This document shows positions 1-7,891 of a stretch of 64,000 bases of DNA, piece after piece. A program made the position numbers and the translations under genes. Below the pieces are notes generated by a model, which did not search any database, was not told the origin of the DNA, and saw only the letters and a program-made list of their open reading frames with translations. The stretch is taken from the NCBI RefSeq assembly GCF_001020205.1, contig NZ_CP011663.1, forward strand, positions 1,364,001 through 1,428,000, in the 5' to 3' direction. Numbering within the stretch: the first letter of the stretch is position 1; every line of letters starts with the position of its first letter. The DNA is from Clostridium sporogenes. Lineage in GTDB: Bacteria > Bacillota > Clostridia > Clostridiales > Clostridiaceae.

Positions 1-53
1 AAATTTTTTAAGAATTAAGTTATAATAAAAAATATTAGTCATAATTATAAAGT

Positions 54-97
54 AACAATCCAAATTAAATGATATAATTTTATTTGGATTGTTTTTA
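54..97 (+). terminator. Intrinsic terminator of an upstream gene
   Basis: A 12-bp stem (AACAATCCAAAT paired with ATTTGGATTGTT) is followed by a T-run. It ends a transcript that enters from left of the window; the gene itself is not visible. Confidence 0.8.
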
Positions 98-190
98 TAC
101 TTGTAACTCATTTGTTACAAATATAATGTATAATTACAATATAATTTATATGTTAATCATAAATAATTTTTAATAAAAAAAGGAGTATAT

Positions 191-1210
191 ATGTCTAAAA
201 AGAGACAAAAGGAAATAAAAAGAAGAAAAAAAAGAAAAAAGAAAAAAAAATCATTTATAGGAAGATTATTTTTGTTTTTAGTTTATGAAGTTATAGTAGG
301 GGGAATTTTTTCTTTATTGCTTGCCTTTTATGGACCTTTTGATAATGTGAAAAGTACATTAGTAGGAACAGCTATGGCTACATATAAACATCAGTATATT
401 GCCACTGCTTTTTTATCTAAGGATGAAATAAATAAAATTTTAAATAAGGACAAAGGAATAAGTAATTCAAGTTTAAAAGAAAATTATGGAGATATAAAAA
501 TAAAGAACAAATATGGTAATTCAGTAGAAAGGTATGATATAAATACAGCTAAATTTGATGGTTATATATTAGAAATTAAAAATCCACAAAAAGTAAAAAT
601 AGGATATACAAAGTATATGGGGAAAATGGGTGAAAGAACTAGTAAAATGGCTGAAAGACATGGAGCTGTGGCTGCTGTAAATGGTGGTGGATTTAGGGAT
701 GTATCATCCACAGGTAAACTTTGGACAGGTACCGGAGCCTATCCAGAAGGACTTGTAATATCTAATGGTAAAGTTATTTACAATGATTTTAAACCTGGAG
801 AAAAGGCTAATATTACAGCATTTACAAAGGAAGGATTACTAGTTGTAGGAGATCATACTGTAGATGAACTTTTAAAAATGGGAGTAGTAGAGGCTTTGTC
901 TTTTAGAAATACATTAATAATTAATGGGAAGCCTATCCCTTATAATGAAGGCATAAATCCTAGAACTGCTATAGGACAAAAGCAAGATGGAACTATAGTA
1001 TTATTAGTTATAGATGGGAGAAGGGGGATAAAACAAGGAGCTACTCTAGAAGAGGTAGAGAATATACTTCTACAAAGAGGAGTAGTTAATGCTAGTAATT
1101 TAGATGGAGGATCCTCTTCAACTATGTATTATAAAGGTAAAGTTATAAATAGACCTTGTAATTGGGATGGAGAAAGAACAGTAGCCACTTCCATATATGT
1201 AGAACCATAA
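191..1210 (+). CDS. Phosphodiester glycosidase family (NAGPA-like) membrane-anchored protein
   Basis: The 339-residue protein starts with a very basic stretch (Lys/Arg-rich, residues 3-20) and one membrane segment (about 24-46), so the rest probably faces outward. The C-terminal ~200 residues fit the NAGPA/phosphodiester glycosidase family: AAVNGGGF near residue 160, PRTAIGQKQDG, the LLVIDGRR strand and NLDGGSSSTM. Family members hydrolyse or remodel sugar-phosphodiester bonds of surface glycans; some are annotated as exopolysaccharide biosynthesis proteins. The start has AAAGGAG seven bases upstream. The next gene follows after 16 bases with its own RBS, so the two probably form an operon. 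The family call is secure, the substrate is unknown. Confidence 0.85.
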   Translation: MSKKRQKEIKRRKKRKKKKKSFIGRLFLFLVYEVIVGGIFSLLLAFYGPFDNVKSTLVGTAMATYKHQYIATAFLSKDEINKILNKDKGISNSSLKENYGDIKIKNKYGNSVERYDINTAKFDGYILEIKNPQKVKIGYTKYMGKMGERTSKMAERHGAVAAVNGGGFRDVSSTGKLWTGTGAYPEGLVISNGKVIYNDFKPGEKANITAFTKEGLLVVGDHTVDELLKMGVVEALSFRNTLIINGKPIPYNEGINPRTAIGQKQDGTIVLLVIDGRRGIKQGATLEEVENILLQRGVVNASNLDGGSSSTMYYKGKVINRPCNWDGERTVATSIYVEP

Positions 1211-1226
1211 AGGAGAAGACTTACTT

Positions 1227-2291
1227 ATGAAAAAAATTAAAATTATATTTGTTTGGACACTAATCGCTATTGGCTTATCCTTTGCAGCTCTGCTTTTCGT
1301 GGATAAAGTTTATTTGTCTTCTGCTAAAACTTTTAAAATAAATAAGGTAGAAGAAGAAGATAAGAAAATTAAAAAAACTGTTTCTATAGATGTGCCATAT
1401 TATGCAGAAAATATAAAAATATCTTACAATGGAGAATACATATCTTATCACACTGAAAACAAAATAGTTATAATAAATGTAGCTAAAAAAGAGGAAAAAT
1501 CTGTAGAGTTTAAAAATGGAACAGTTAATTATACAGCGTGGCTTCCAGATAGAAACATATTATTTATAGGAGAAAAATCTTCAGAAAATAATGGTAGCTT
1601 CTTAGCTTTGTTTTCTTATGATAGTGAAAAAAATGAAAAGTTCCAGTTGGAAGATGAAAATGGGAAAAAAACTATAATCAATTTGCCAAACAATAATTAT
1701 GATATAAAAAATATGACCTTATCCACAGCTACTAATACCATATATTTAAAAGTGAAAAATGAACAAGGAAGAAGTAGAATTTATAGAATAAATACTATGG
1801 CTCAGTTAGAAAGGATAAGAAGTTTAGGAAATAACTTAGGAGAAATAGCTCTTATGAATAGTGAAGATAGGGTAGTTTATGAAAATAAAAATGATGGAAA
1901 TATTCATGTAGAAGGAAAAGACTATCCAATAACTATAAGAGATGGGGCTAATCATTGTCTTTTAGGTGTAGATGATAAGGATGTAATGTATATAGGTAAA
2001 CTAAAAGGTGATAGGGAAGAAGGAACTATAGAAAAAATTTATTACTGGAGCTTAGATGATAAGACTATTAATAGAAAAGACATAGAGTTAGAAAATCCAA
2101 TTAACAAAAAAGATATAAAAATTCTTCCTAATGGTAAAATATTTTTTATTAATAGTAATGAAAATAAATTTAAAGAACTTATATCAAAAGAAGAAGTTAA
2201 ATATAATGGAGCTTTTGAAGATATTTCAATGGACGCAATTGTATCTAAAGAAGGTAATAAAGTTATTGTAAAGCCCATTAATTTAAAGTAG
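1227..2291 (+). CDS. Membrane-anchored hypothetical protein, possibly beta-propeller-like
   Basis: This 354-residue protein has a single N-terminal membrane anchor (about residues 8-28), then a lysine/glutamate-rich extracytoplasmic domain. The domain contains repeated short beta-strand patterns with aromatic or turn motifs (ISYNGEYISYH, YTAWLPDRNILFIGE, TNTIYLKVKNEQGRSRIYRI). These resemble the blades of a propeller fold, but I cannot name a family. GGAGAAG precedes the ATG. It lies 16 bases after the glycosidase-like gene and a strong terminator follows at 2454, so the pair is probably co-transcribed and may act together at the cell surface. No catalytic motif is visible. Confidence 0.7.
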   Translation: MKKIKIIFVWTLIAIGLSFAALLFVDKVYLSSAKTFKINKVEEEDKKIKKTVSIDVPYYAENIKISYNGEYISYHTENKIVIINVAKKEEKSVEFKNGTVNYTAWLPDRNILFIGEKSSENNGSFLALFSYDSEKNEKFQLEDENGKKTIINLPNNNYDIKNMTLSTATNTIYLKVKNEQGRSRIYRINTMAQLERIRSLGNNLGEIALMNSEDRVVYENKNDGNIHVEGKDYPITIRDGANHCLLGVDDKDVMYIGKLKGDREEGTIEKIYYWSLDDKTINRKDIELENPINKKDIKILPNGKIFFINSNENKFKELISKEEVKYNGAFEDISMDAIVSKEGNKVIVKPINLK

Positions 2292-2715
2292 TATTTATAT
2301 AATTTTACAATTAAATTTTGCTTAAATATTATAAATAAGTAATAATATAAGAATAAATGTAATCAAAAATAGATTAAAATATTATAAATATTTAATGTAG
2401 ACACTAATTATTATAAATTAATAATAAATTTATTTCTTATTAATTTATTGTAGCAGTTCCTTTTATTATTGAGGTTTTCATAGTAAAAGGACTGTTTTTT
2501 TTATAATTTAAATAATTAAGTAATTTTAAATAAAAAAATAGATTTAATTGCTATTTTTATGTAGAACAGTTAGATTTATTTTAGTAAAATATATTTAATA
2601 ATAAAATTATTTTAAATTCTTAATGTTTTCTTATAAGTTATATATTTGATAGTATATACTTAAAATTATGATAGAATAAATTTACCATATTAAATTATAA
2701 AAAGGATGATACATA
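2292..2715. other. Intergenic stretch, 424 bases
   Basis: I see no gene here. It holds the terminator at 2454-2502. Further on, an AATAGATTTAATT stretch (about 2538) resembles the left end of the palindromic repeat family seen at 3.2, 32.8 and 61.1 kb. The remainder is AT-rich promoter-like sequence for the next gene. Confidence 0.5.
2454..2502 (+). terminator. Intrinsic terminator
   Basis: CAGTTCCTTTTA pairs with TAAAAGGACTG (one bulge), followed by eight Ts. It ends the two-gene unit 191-2291. Confidence 0.8.
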
Positions 2716-3207
2716 TTGAAATTTATAATAAAACAAAAATTGTTTTCTATAACTGATAAATATATAATAGAAAATGAATATGGAGAAAAACTATATAAAG
2801 CACAAAAAATACTTATGTCTATGTTTAAAAAAATAAAAATATACGATATAGAGGATAGGGAATTAGTATATATTAAAGAGAAATTTATGAAAATTTTACC
2901 TACTTATTTGATATATATGGGTGGGAACCAAGTAGCTACCATGAAAAAAGACATAAGTATATTAAAACCTAGATTCACAGTAGAAAGTATCATAGGAGAT
3001 TATGAGGTAAAAGGAGATATATTAGATATTAATTTTACTATAGAAAAAGCTGGAGAGACTGTAGCCAGAGTAAAAAAACATTTTCCAGCTATAAGAGATT
3101 CCTATGAAGTGGATATTAAAGAAGGGGCTAGTCAAAGTCTTATTTTAGCTATGGTTATAATTATAGATGATGTAGTTCATAATACAGAAAAGGAAGATGA
3201 TGATTAA
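2716..3207 (+). CDS. LURP-one-related / tubby-like family protein
   Basis: The 163-residue protein begins at a TTG with AAAGGATGA seven bases upstream; no ATG fits better. Its pattern of short beta strands (KFIIKQKLFSITDKYIIENE, LVYIKEKFMKILPTYLIY, GDYEVKGDI, a late IRDSYEVDI and a hydrophobic C-terminal helix LILAMVIIIDDVVH) matches the LURP-one-related (LOR) family, a tubby/scramblase-like beta-barrel around a central helix. Bacterial members have no settled function. The gene stands alone with its own terminator. It is cytosolic as far as can be seen: no signal peptide, no cysteines. Confidence 0.75.
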   Translation: MKFIIKQKLFSITDKYIIENEYGEKLYKAQKILMSMFKKIKIYDIEDRELVYIKEKFMKILPTYLIYMGGNQVATMKKDISILKPRFTVESIIGDYEVKGDILDINFTIEKAGETVARVKKHFPAIRDSYEVDIKEGASQSLILAMVIIIDDVVHNTEKEDDD

Positions 3208-3238
3208 ATTTATAATAAGCTTAAATAAGAGTGAATAT

Positions 3239-3350
3239 GGAAATAAAATAGATTTAATCTTAACACTTAGAATATAAAAAAATACACTTAATAAACTTAT
3301 TATGTGTATTTTTTTATATTTGTTAGCTTTAAAATTAAAGATATTTTTAG
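3239..3350. repeat. Diverged copy of a palindromic intergenic repeat
   Basis: The segment AAATAGATTTAA..TTAACA..ATAAAAAA..CTT.ATAAACTT aligns with the left half of the 109-base palindrome at 61133-61241, at about 80 % identity by eye. The right part ends in a TTAAAATTAAA block shared with it. The middle of this copy serves as a terminator. Confidence 0.55.
3276..3316. terminator. Bidirectional intrinsic terminator
   Basis: AAAAAATACAC pairs with GTGTATTTTTT across a 16-base loop, with A/T tracts on both sides. It sits between convergent genes (2716 plus, 3381 minus) and can serve both. Confidence 0.75.
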
Positions 3351-3380
3351 TTCTCTTGTTTTATCCCAAATGATATTTTG

Positions 3381-3773
3381 CTATGATTTAGAACAAGTTT
3401 TGTTCTTATAAGGACATTTTTTATTACAGCTACTATTACAACTAGAAGAAGAGTTGTTTTTACAGCAACCTTTTTTACAACCATTAGTATTTCTTGGAGT
3501 AGTTTTCATCATAAAATCACTATTTTTATAAATTATTTCTACTTTTTTTATATTATTAGAAACTTCATTGTTATAAACTAATATGATGGAATCATATTCA
3601 TGTTTTAAATCCTTTTCTTTAACATCATCTAATATTATATCTAAACGTCCTTTAGCACAGCAACTTTTCACATAGGAAAGCCTAACACAAGAGTAATGAT
3701 TTTCTTTTAGTAAGTTTGATAAATTTTCTGAAGCTTCTTTGGATATATATATTTCTAAATTATTCTTTTCCAT
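3381..3773 (-). CDS. HesB-like (A-type iron-sulfur fold) protein with Cys-rich tail
   Basis: Residues 1-75 of this 130-residue protein follow the small beta-rich HesB/IscA-like fold (LEIYISKEASENLSNLL, SCVRLSYVKSCCAKGRLDI, DSIILVYNNE). The tail is dense in cysteine (GCKKGCCKN, CNSSCNKKCPY), with about a dozen Cys in 130 residues, so a metal- or Fe-S-related role is likely. The usual C-terminal CxC of true A-type scaffolds is not in place, so carrier function is uncertain. GAGGTG lies five bases before the ATG. It is monocistronic and convergent with the LURP-one-like gene. It could also be a metal-storage protein. Confidence 0.65.
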   Translation of the reverse strand: MEKNNLEIYISKEASENLSNLLKENHYSCVRLSYVKSCCAKGRLDIILDDVKEKDLKHEYDSIILVYNNEVSNNIKKVEIIYKNSDFMMKTTPRNTNGCKKGCCKNNSSSSCNSSCNKKCPYKNKTCSKS

Positions 3774-4125
3774 ATAAACACCTCAAATATAATTAGTAAT
3801 ATTTTATATTTACCTATTATAACTTAATTGTTAAATAAACAAAAACTATAAAAAACAAAAAATCATCACTTTGTATCATAATGTTTTACATAAAAAACAA
3901 AAAAATATCGACAAAGGACGACTTGAATATGATTATAACATTAAATTAAGAAAGTGAAAACAATTATTATAAAGTTTTTTAATGAATTTATACAAAGTTT
4001 GCAAGATATAATATAGATTTTATAAAAAATTACTTATTAATATTATAATCATATATTTTTATAGTATAATATATATTTGTATACTTAACAAAAGTATAGG
4101 ATTATGTTAAAAGAGGTGAAGGAGT

Positions 4126-4752
4126 ATGGACAATAAAGCTAATGTTTATATAAAGTTTGGAGAGAATGGTAAAATACCAAGTTATGGATCTTTAAATGCT
4201 GCAGGGTGTGATTTATATGCTACAAAGTATATGGAGATAAAACCAGGAGAAATAAAAGTTATGCCCTTGAATTTTGTTATGGCTATGGATGAAAACTTGG
4301 AAGCACAAATAAGACCAAGAAGTGGATTATCCTTAAAAACTAATTTAAGAGTTCCTAATAGTCCAGGAACTATAGATAGTGATTATAGAGACACAGTAGG
4401 AGTTATATTGGAAAATACATATGATATAGCTAATTTGCCCTATGATATAGTAAAAGATCCTAATGTATTAAAAGTTTTAAAAGAAAAATATAAAGAAATA
4501 TCTTTAATTGATTATTTAAATAGTAAAGAAGATATAAATTTAGATACTAGTAATTCTTTAAGTATATTGAAGCAAAAGATATACTTAGATGAAAAAGGAA
4601 ATCCATACGGAACTATATATATAAATAAAGGTGAGAGAATAGCTCAGATGGTATTCAAAGAATATAAAAGAGCTAATTTTATAGAATACGAAAATCCTCA
4701 AGAAATAGGAGAAAATAGAGGCGGAGGATTTGGACATACAGGAGTAAAATAA
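4126..4752 (+). CDS. dut: dUTP diphosphatase (dUTPase) with an internal insertion
   Basis: All five dUTPase motifs are present in order: NAAGCDLYA (about 24-32), RPRSGLS (62-68), PGTIDSDYRDTVGVIL with the catalytic Asp (79-94), GERIAQMVF (168-176) and RGGGFGHTG (198-206). The enzyme hydrolyses dUTP to dUMP and pyrophosphate, keeping uracil out of DNA and feeding thymidylate synthesis. At 208 residues it is some 60 longer than the common trimeric enzyme. The extra residues lie between motifs 3 and 4 (about 98-160) and are rich in Lys, Asp and Leu. The start has GAGGTGAAGGAGT upstream. The gene is monocistronic, ending in a terminator shared with convergent sspH. Confidence 0.9.
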   Translation: MDNKANVYIKFGENGKIPSYGSLNAAGCDLYATKYMEIKPGEIKVMPLNFVMAMDENLEAQIRPRSGLSLKTNLRVPNSPGTIDSDYRDTVGVILENTYDIANLPYDIVKDPNVLKVLKEKYKEISLIDYLNSKEDINLDTSNSLSILKQKIYLDEKGNPYGTIYINKGERIAQMVFKEYKRANFIEYENPQEIGENRGGGFGHTGVK

Positions 4753-4755
4753 TAT

Positions 4756-4796
4756 TAATAAAAGGTGCTGTCTAATTTCCGGCACCTTTTATTAGA
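4756..4796. terminator. Bidirectional terminator between dut and sspH
   Basis: TAATAAAAGGTGC pairs with GCACCTTTTATTA, giving T-rich ends on both strands. It separates convergent dut (plus) and sspH (minus). Confidence 0.8.
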
Positions 4797-4809
4797 TTAT
4801 CTATTATCT

Positions 4810-5001
4810 TTAGTTATTTAATTTGTTACATTCACTAAGAGTTTTTACATTAACAACTATTTCTTTATCTGTATTTAAACTTTTAATATGAGCTATATTT
4901 TCTTTATTGTCTACTTTTTCTATATGAACCGGTGTATTTTTATAATAAACAGGAATATATTTTTTAGAGTCTATTATTTGTTTAGCTCGTTTAGATTCCA
5001 T
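4810..5001 (-). CDS. sspH: Small acid-soluble spore protein, H type
   Basis: The 63-residue protein fits the SspH family: an N-terminal MxxxRAKxIxxS block (RAKQIIDSKKYI), a YKNTPVHIEKV strand and a later AHIKSL segment. B. subtilis SspH has the same spacing of RAK, VPIYI and AxIxxL. Such proteins are made in the forespore and packed in the dormant spore core. AGGAGGTTTTTTT precedes the ATG. It is monocistronic. I did not find a convincing sigma-G promoter by eye. Family call is good for such a short protein. Confidence 0.8.
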   Translation of the reverse strand: MESKRAKQIIDSKKYIPVYYKNTPVHIEKVDNKENIAHIKSLNTDKEIVVNVKTLSECNKLNN

Positions 5002-5202
5002 AAAAAAACCTCCTAAATATAAAATATATTAATATTTTTCCCCATAAAAATAAATATATTAAGGAATTAATAAAAATAAATAGATATTTATTTTTATAGA
5101 GAAAATTTTAAATATGTGAATTTATAGTATGTTTTTTAGCAATATATAAATAATATAGGTAAGATTAAAATTATATTTAATAATATTTTTGGAGGAGAGC
5201 TT

Positions 5203-5310
5203 ATGAAAAAGAATAATAATAGTAAACCTAATAAACCAATGGAAGGAAATAAAGATGCTAAATTGAGACAACAAAGTGGTCAAAAAAATGCAAATAAACC
5301 TAAAAATTAA
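5203..5310 (+). CDS. Small basic hydrophilic protein, probably spore-associated
   Basis: This 35-residue ORF has a strong RBS (GGAGGAGAGC, two bases before ATG context). Its composition is extreme: Lys, Asn, Pro, Gln and Gly dominate and there is almost no hydrophobic residue (MKKNNNSKPNKPMEGNK...). Minor small acid-soluble spore proteins (SspN, SspP, Tlp types) have this kind of composition and sit near other spore genes, as here beside sspH. The family match is not clear, so the spore role is inferred from composition and context. Confidence 0.5.
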   Translation: MKKNNNSKPNKPMEGNKDAKLRQQSGQKNANKPKN

Positions 5311-5419
5311 AATTATAATTTTAACAAAATATAGGTATAGTAATATAAAATGTGTATAAAATAATATATAGACTCCTAAGTTTTAAATTTTATATTTTCC
5401 TAAGTTTTAAATTTAACTT

Positions 5420-5456
5420 CACCTAAATAAAGTATATTTAGGTGAGGAACATTTTT
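5420..5456 (+). terminator. Probable terminator of the 35-residue ORF
   Basis: CACCTAAATA pairs with TATTTAGGTG; the T-run begins about seven bases after the stem, so termination may be weak. Just upstream, the block CCTAAGTTTTAAATTT occurs twice (about 5373 and 5399). Confidence 0.5.
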
Positions 5457-5490
5457 TATACTATAAATATAAAATAAAAAATTATATTAA

Positions 5491-5516
5491 AAAGCTAGTC
5501 TTAATAGACTAGCTTT
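5491..5516 (-). terminator. Intrinsic terminator of the minus-strand gene at 5522
   Basis: AAAGCTAGTCT pairs with AGACTAGCTTT. On the minus strand it is followed by a T-rich tract, six bases after the stop of the gene. Confidence 0.8.
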
Positions 5517-5521
5517 AATAA

Positions 5522-6277
5522 TTATTTTTCATTAGGAGCTTTCATAAAGAAAGCTATTTTATCTTTTTTTGCTGTAGAAACACTTAAATTTCTTTTGTGT
5601 AATGTATCATCGTAATCAGAAGTTTGTCCATCACAAACATAAGCATAATCTGTTTTTCCTTCTTTTACCCAACCCATAAAAATATACGCATGTGATGGAG
5701 AACCAGCATTGTCTACAGTAGTAAAACAAATATCACCTTTTTGTAATTTGGTATAATCTGTTTCTTTTGTCCAATTTTTTTTCTTTAAATCTTCTAATAA
5801 TCCTTTAGTACTTATAGTATTTTTAGGTATATCATAGCCGTTATTTCTGTATAATTGGGATATAAATATTACAGAAACACCTTTTTCACTACCTTTATTT
5901 ATAGAGACTGCGTCTTTAAGGGATTTTTGTCTATTATTTTTATCTTGTATATATTTAGCTATTTTTTCATTTAAAGCAATTTCTTTGTTTTCCGCTTTCT
6001 TGTCAGTTCCTTTATTATTATTTTTTACATCTTTAGTTATTTCGGTATTATTATTTTTAGCTCCGTTATCATCTTTAGCTAAATTAAAGGAGAAAGAAAC
6101 CATTTGTTTAACAACTAATATACAAACAATCACAATAGGTATAACTACTGCTCCAAAGATTAAATTATTTTTTTTAGCAGCTTTATCTGCCATTTCATGC
6201 ATTTCTTCTATATACTTTTCTTGATTTTCTTCATTTAAATTATTAAAGTGTTTATCAAATTTATGATTTTTACTCAT
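5522..6277 (-). CDS. Membrane-anchored NlpC/P60- or CHAP-like protein, catalytic Cys apparently lost
   Basis: The 251-residue protein has an acidic/basic N-terminus, one membrane helix (about 39-59), a disordered Asn/Lys linker (68-105) and a C-terminal domain (about 105-247). The last resembles papain-like cell-wall amidase folds: a helix carrying F-[IV]-S, a W, LQKGDICFT, GSPSHAYIFMGW with the His, and DYAYVCDGQ. In related clostridial proteins, as I recall them, the helix reads C-A-x-F-V-S; here it is SVIFIS (135-140), putting Ser where Cys is expected. It may bind rather than cut peptidoglycan. AAGGAAGGA precedes the ATG. Monocistronic. Confidence 0.6.
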   Translation of the reverse strand: MSKNHKFDKHFNNLNEENQEKYIEEMHEMADKAAKKNNLIFGAVVIPIVIVCILVVKQMVSFSFNLAKDDNGAKNNNTEITKDVKNNNKGTDKKAENKEIALNEKIAKYIQDKNNRQKSLKDAVSINKGSEKGVSVIFISQLYRNNGYDIPKNTISTKGLLEDLKKKNWTKETDYTKLQKGDICFTTVDNAGSPSHAYIFMGWVKEGKTDYAYVCDGQTSDYDDTLHKRNLSVSTAKKDKIAFFMKAPNEK

Positions 6278-6669
6278 ATCTATCCTTCCTTATATGAAAA
6301 TATTTATTTCAGTTAAAATATAACAATATAACAAAATATATTACTTTATAATTGTAGCAGATAAATTATATTAAGTAAAGAAACATAAAATAACATTTTT
6401 AAATTTTATTAAATAATTCAATATATTTTAAATGTGTAAGTATAATTTATTTAGATTATATATGTAAAAATTTTTAGAGTATCTTGAAGTTTGAGTGTAG
6501 ATATAAAGTAATATATATGTAAAAAAATAAATATATATACGATATAAAGAAAAAAAATAGTTACTATAATAAAAATTAATAATTACTTTGATAATTTAAG
6601 TTGAATTTTATGGTAATAAAATGTATAATAAGATACGTATTTTATAAAAAATGTATAGGGATGGTAAGA
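6278..6669. other. Intergenic stretch between divergent genes
   Basis: About 390 bases, very AT-rich, presumably promoters for the minus gene at 6277 and the Spo0E-like gene. An in-frame TTG at 6601 extends the latter ORF, but it lacks a ribosome binding site. I see no other feature. Confidence 0.4.
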
Positions 6670-6819
6670 ATGATGGGTAAAGTTTTAGAACAAACAAGAG
6701 AAAGATTGAATAATCTGATAGAAATGGATTCAATTTTATATGAAGGGGAGATATTGAAATTGAGTCAAGAATTGGACAAGTTAATATACAAATATTACAA
6801 GCACGAATTAATTAACTAA
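6670..6819 (+). CDS. Spo0E-family aspartyl-phosphate phosphatase
   Basis: This 49-residue protein shows the Spo0E signature SQELDKLI (32-39) near its end, preceded by an amphipathic helix. Family members form a two-helix hairpin and dephosphorylate Spo0A~P, delaying sporulation. I chose ATG 6670 because AGGGATGG lies five bases upstream and the protein then has the usual family length; an upstream in-frame TTG at 6601 would add 23 atypical residues. The stop codon lies inside the terminator stem. Monocistronic. Confidence 0.8.
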   Translation: MMGKVLEQTRERLNNLIEMDSILYEGEILKLSQELDKLIYKYYKHELIN

Positions 6820-6837
6820 TTAATTCGTGCTTTTTTT
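6801..6837 (+). terminator. Intrinsic terminator overlapping the spo0E-like stop codon
   Basis: GCACGAATTAATTAA pairs with TTAATTCGTGC, followed by seven Ts. Confidence 0.85.
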
Positions 6838-6937
6838 CTATTATTGAAAGTTGTATTTAATTTTCTCAAAGAAATTTATTTTTTATATTTAAAAGTAAAT
6901 TTATAATAAATAAATTGTATGTATCATATCATTTTTA

Positions 6938-7468
6938 TTATTTTACAGAAAACCAATAAGTTACGTTAATTTCTTTACAAGGATTTTTATACCTATGAGG
7001 AGTAAATTTATTTAAATAAATACTATCTCCTTCGTGAAGAGTATAAGTTTGAGAGTTCATTTGAATTTCTAAAGTACCTTTTACAACAATACCTAGCTCA
7101 TCATAACTATGTCCCCAAGAAGTGTCATTATAGTCTGTATTTCCTTCTATGGTTATAGCTATAGCATTCAAATTTTTATTTCCATTAGTTAACATTTCAA
7201 ATTTTATTTTTTTATCATCTGTAGAAAAAATTTCGCTACGATTATCCTTACATACAATATATTCCTTATCTTCTGTAGATTTTAATATTTCCATCAAATT
7301 TATTCCTAGCACTTCGCAAATCTGCTGTAAATTACTTACAGAAGGGCTGTTCAAATCTCTTTCCAAATTGCTTATAAAACCTATAGATAGGTTTGTTAAT
7401 TCTGATAATTCTTTTATAGTAAGACCTTTTTTCTTTCTGTAATATTTAATCTTTTCACCTAACTGCAT
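6938..7468 (-). CDS. XRE-family transcriptional regulator with C-terminal cupin
   Basis: Residues 1-62 of this 176-residue protein form a helix-turn-helix (IKYYRKKKGLTIKELSELT, then SIGFISNLERDLNSPSVSNL). Residues 100-175 form a small cupin barrel (GIVVKGTLEIQMNSQTYTLHEGDSIYLNKFTPHRYKN). This architecture (PuuR/SutR type) senses a small metabolite, often an amino acid or polyamine, and controls a nearby transporter or enzyme. TAGGAGGC precedes the ATG. It diverges from the PfoR-type EIIC gene at 7892, a possible target. The ligand is unknown. Confidence 0.85.
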   Translation of the reverse strand: MQLGEKIKYYRKKKGLTIKELSELTNLSIGFISNLERDLNSPSVSNLQQICEVLGINLMEILKSTEDKEYIVCKDNRSEIFSTDDKKIKFEMLTNGNKNLNAIAITIEGNTDYNDTSWGHSYDELGIVVKGTLEIQMNSQTYTLHEGDSIYLNKFTPHRYKNPCKEINVTYWFSVK

Positions 7469-7891
7469 TTTAGCCTCCTAATGTAGTTTTATAATTTACA
7501 TTAATTATAGCATAAAAAACATAACTTCTTAAATGTTTTGGAAAGTATTATTTAAATTTGTTATTTAAAAAAATCATTTTTAAGGAAAATATGACTTAAA
7601 AAATTCATTTATATGAAAATAATACAAATAAACAAAATTATGAAATGATTTTTTATGCAAAACATAGGATGAACGCCAATACACTAGATTGTAGATGTAT
7701 ATTTTATTATTATATATTCGTAATTGTGAAAAAAATAATAAAAAATTGAAAAAATATATAGACAATTATAAAAGTTTTGATATAATAAATAATTGTTAGC
7801 TAAATTATATTGAGAATTCCTTAGGGAAAACGTTAGCATTTTTTAAAATTTTAAATTTAATTTCAATATTTTATAAGGGGAGGAAGAAAAA
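7469..7891. other. Divergent regulatory region, 423 bases
   Basis: It separates the XRE-cupin gene from the EIIC-like gene and contains the promoter at 7759-7786. GTTAGC occurs twice (about 7796 and 7832) around a GAGAATTCCTTAGGGAA segment in the leader. I cannot assign a riboswitch class. Confidence 0.4.
7759..7786 (+). promoter_or_regulatory. Sigma-A-type promoter for the EIIC-like gene
   Basis: TAGACA, 16-base spacer, TATAAT. It lies about 105 bases upstream of the TTG start at 7892. Confidence 0.6.

Noticed and set aside
6601..6669. TTG-initiated extension of the Spo0E-like protein
   Set aside because: It has no RBS, and the extra residues are unlike the family, which is usually 45-60 residues long.
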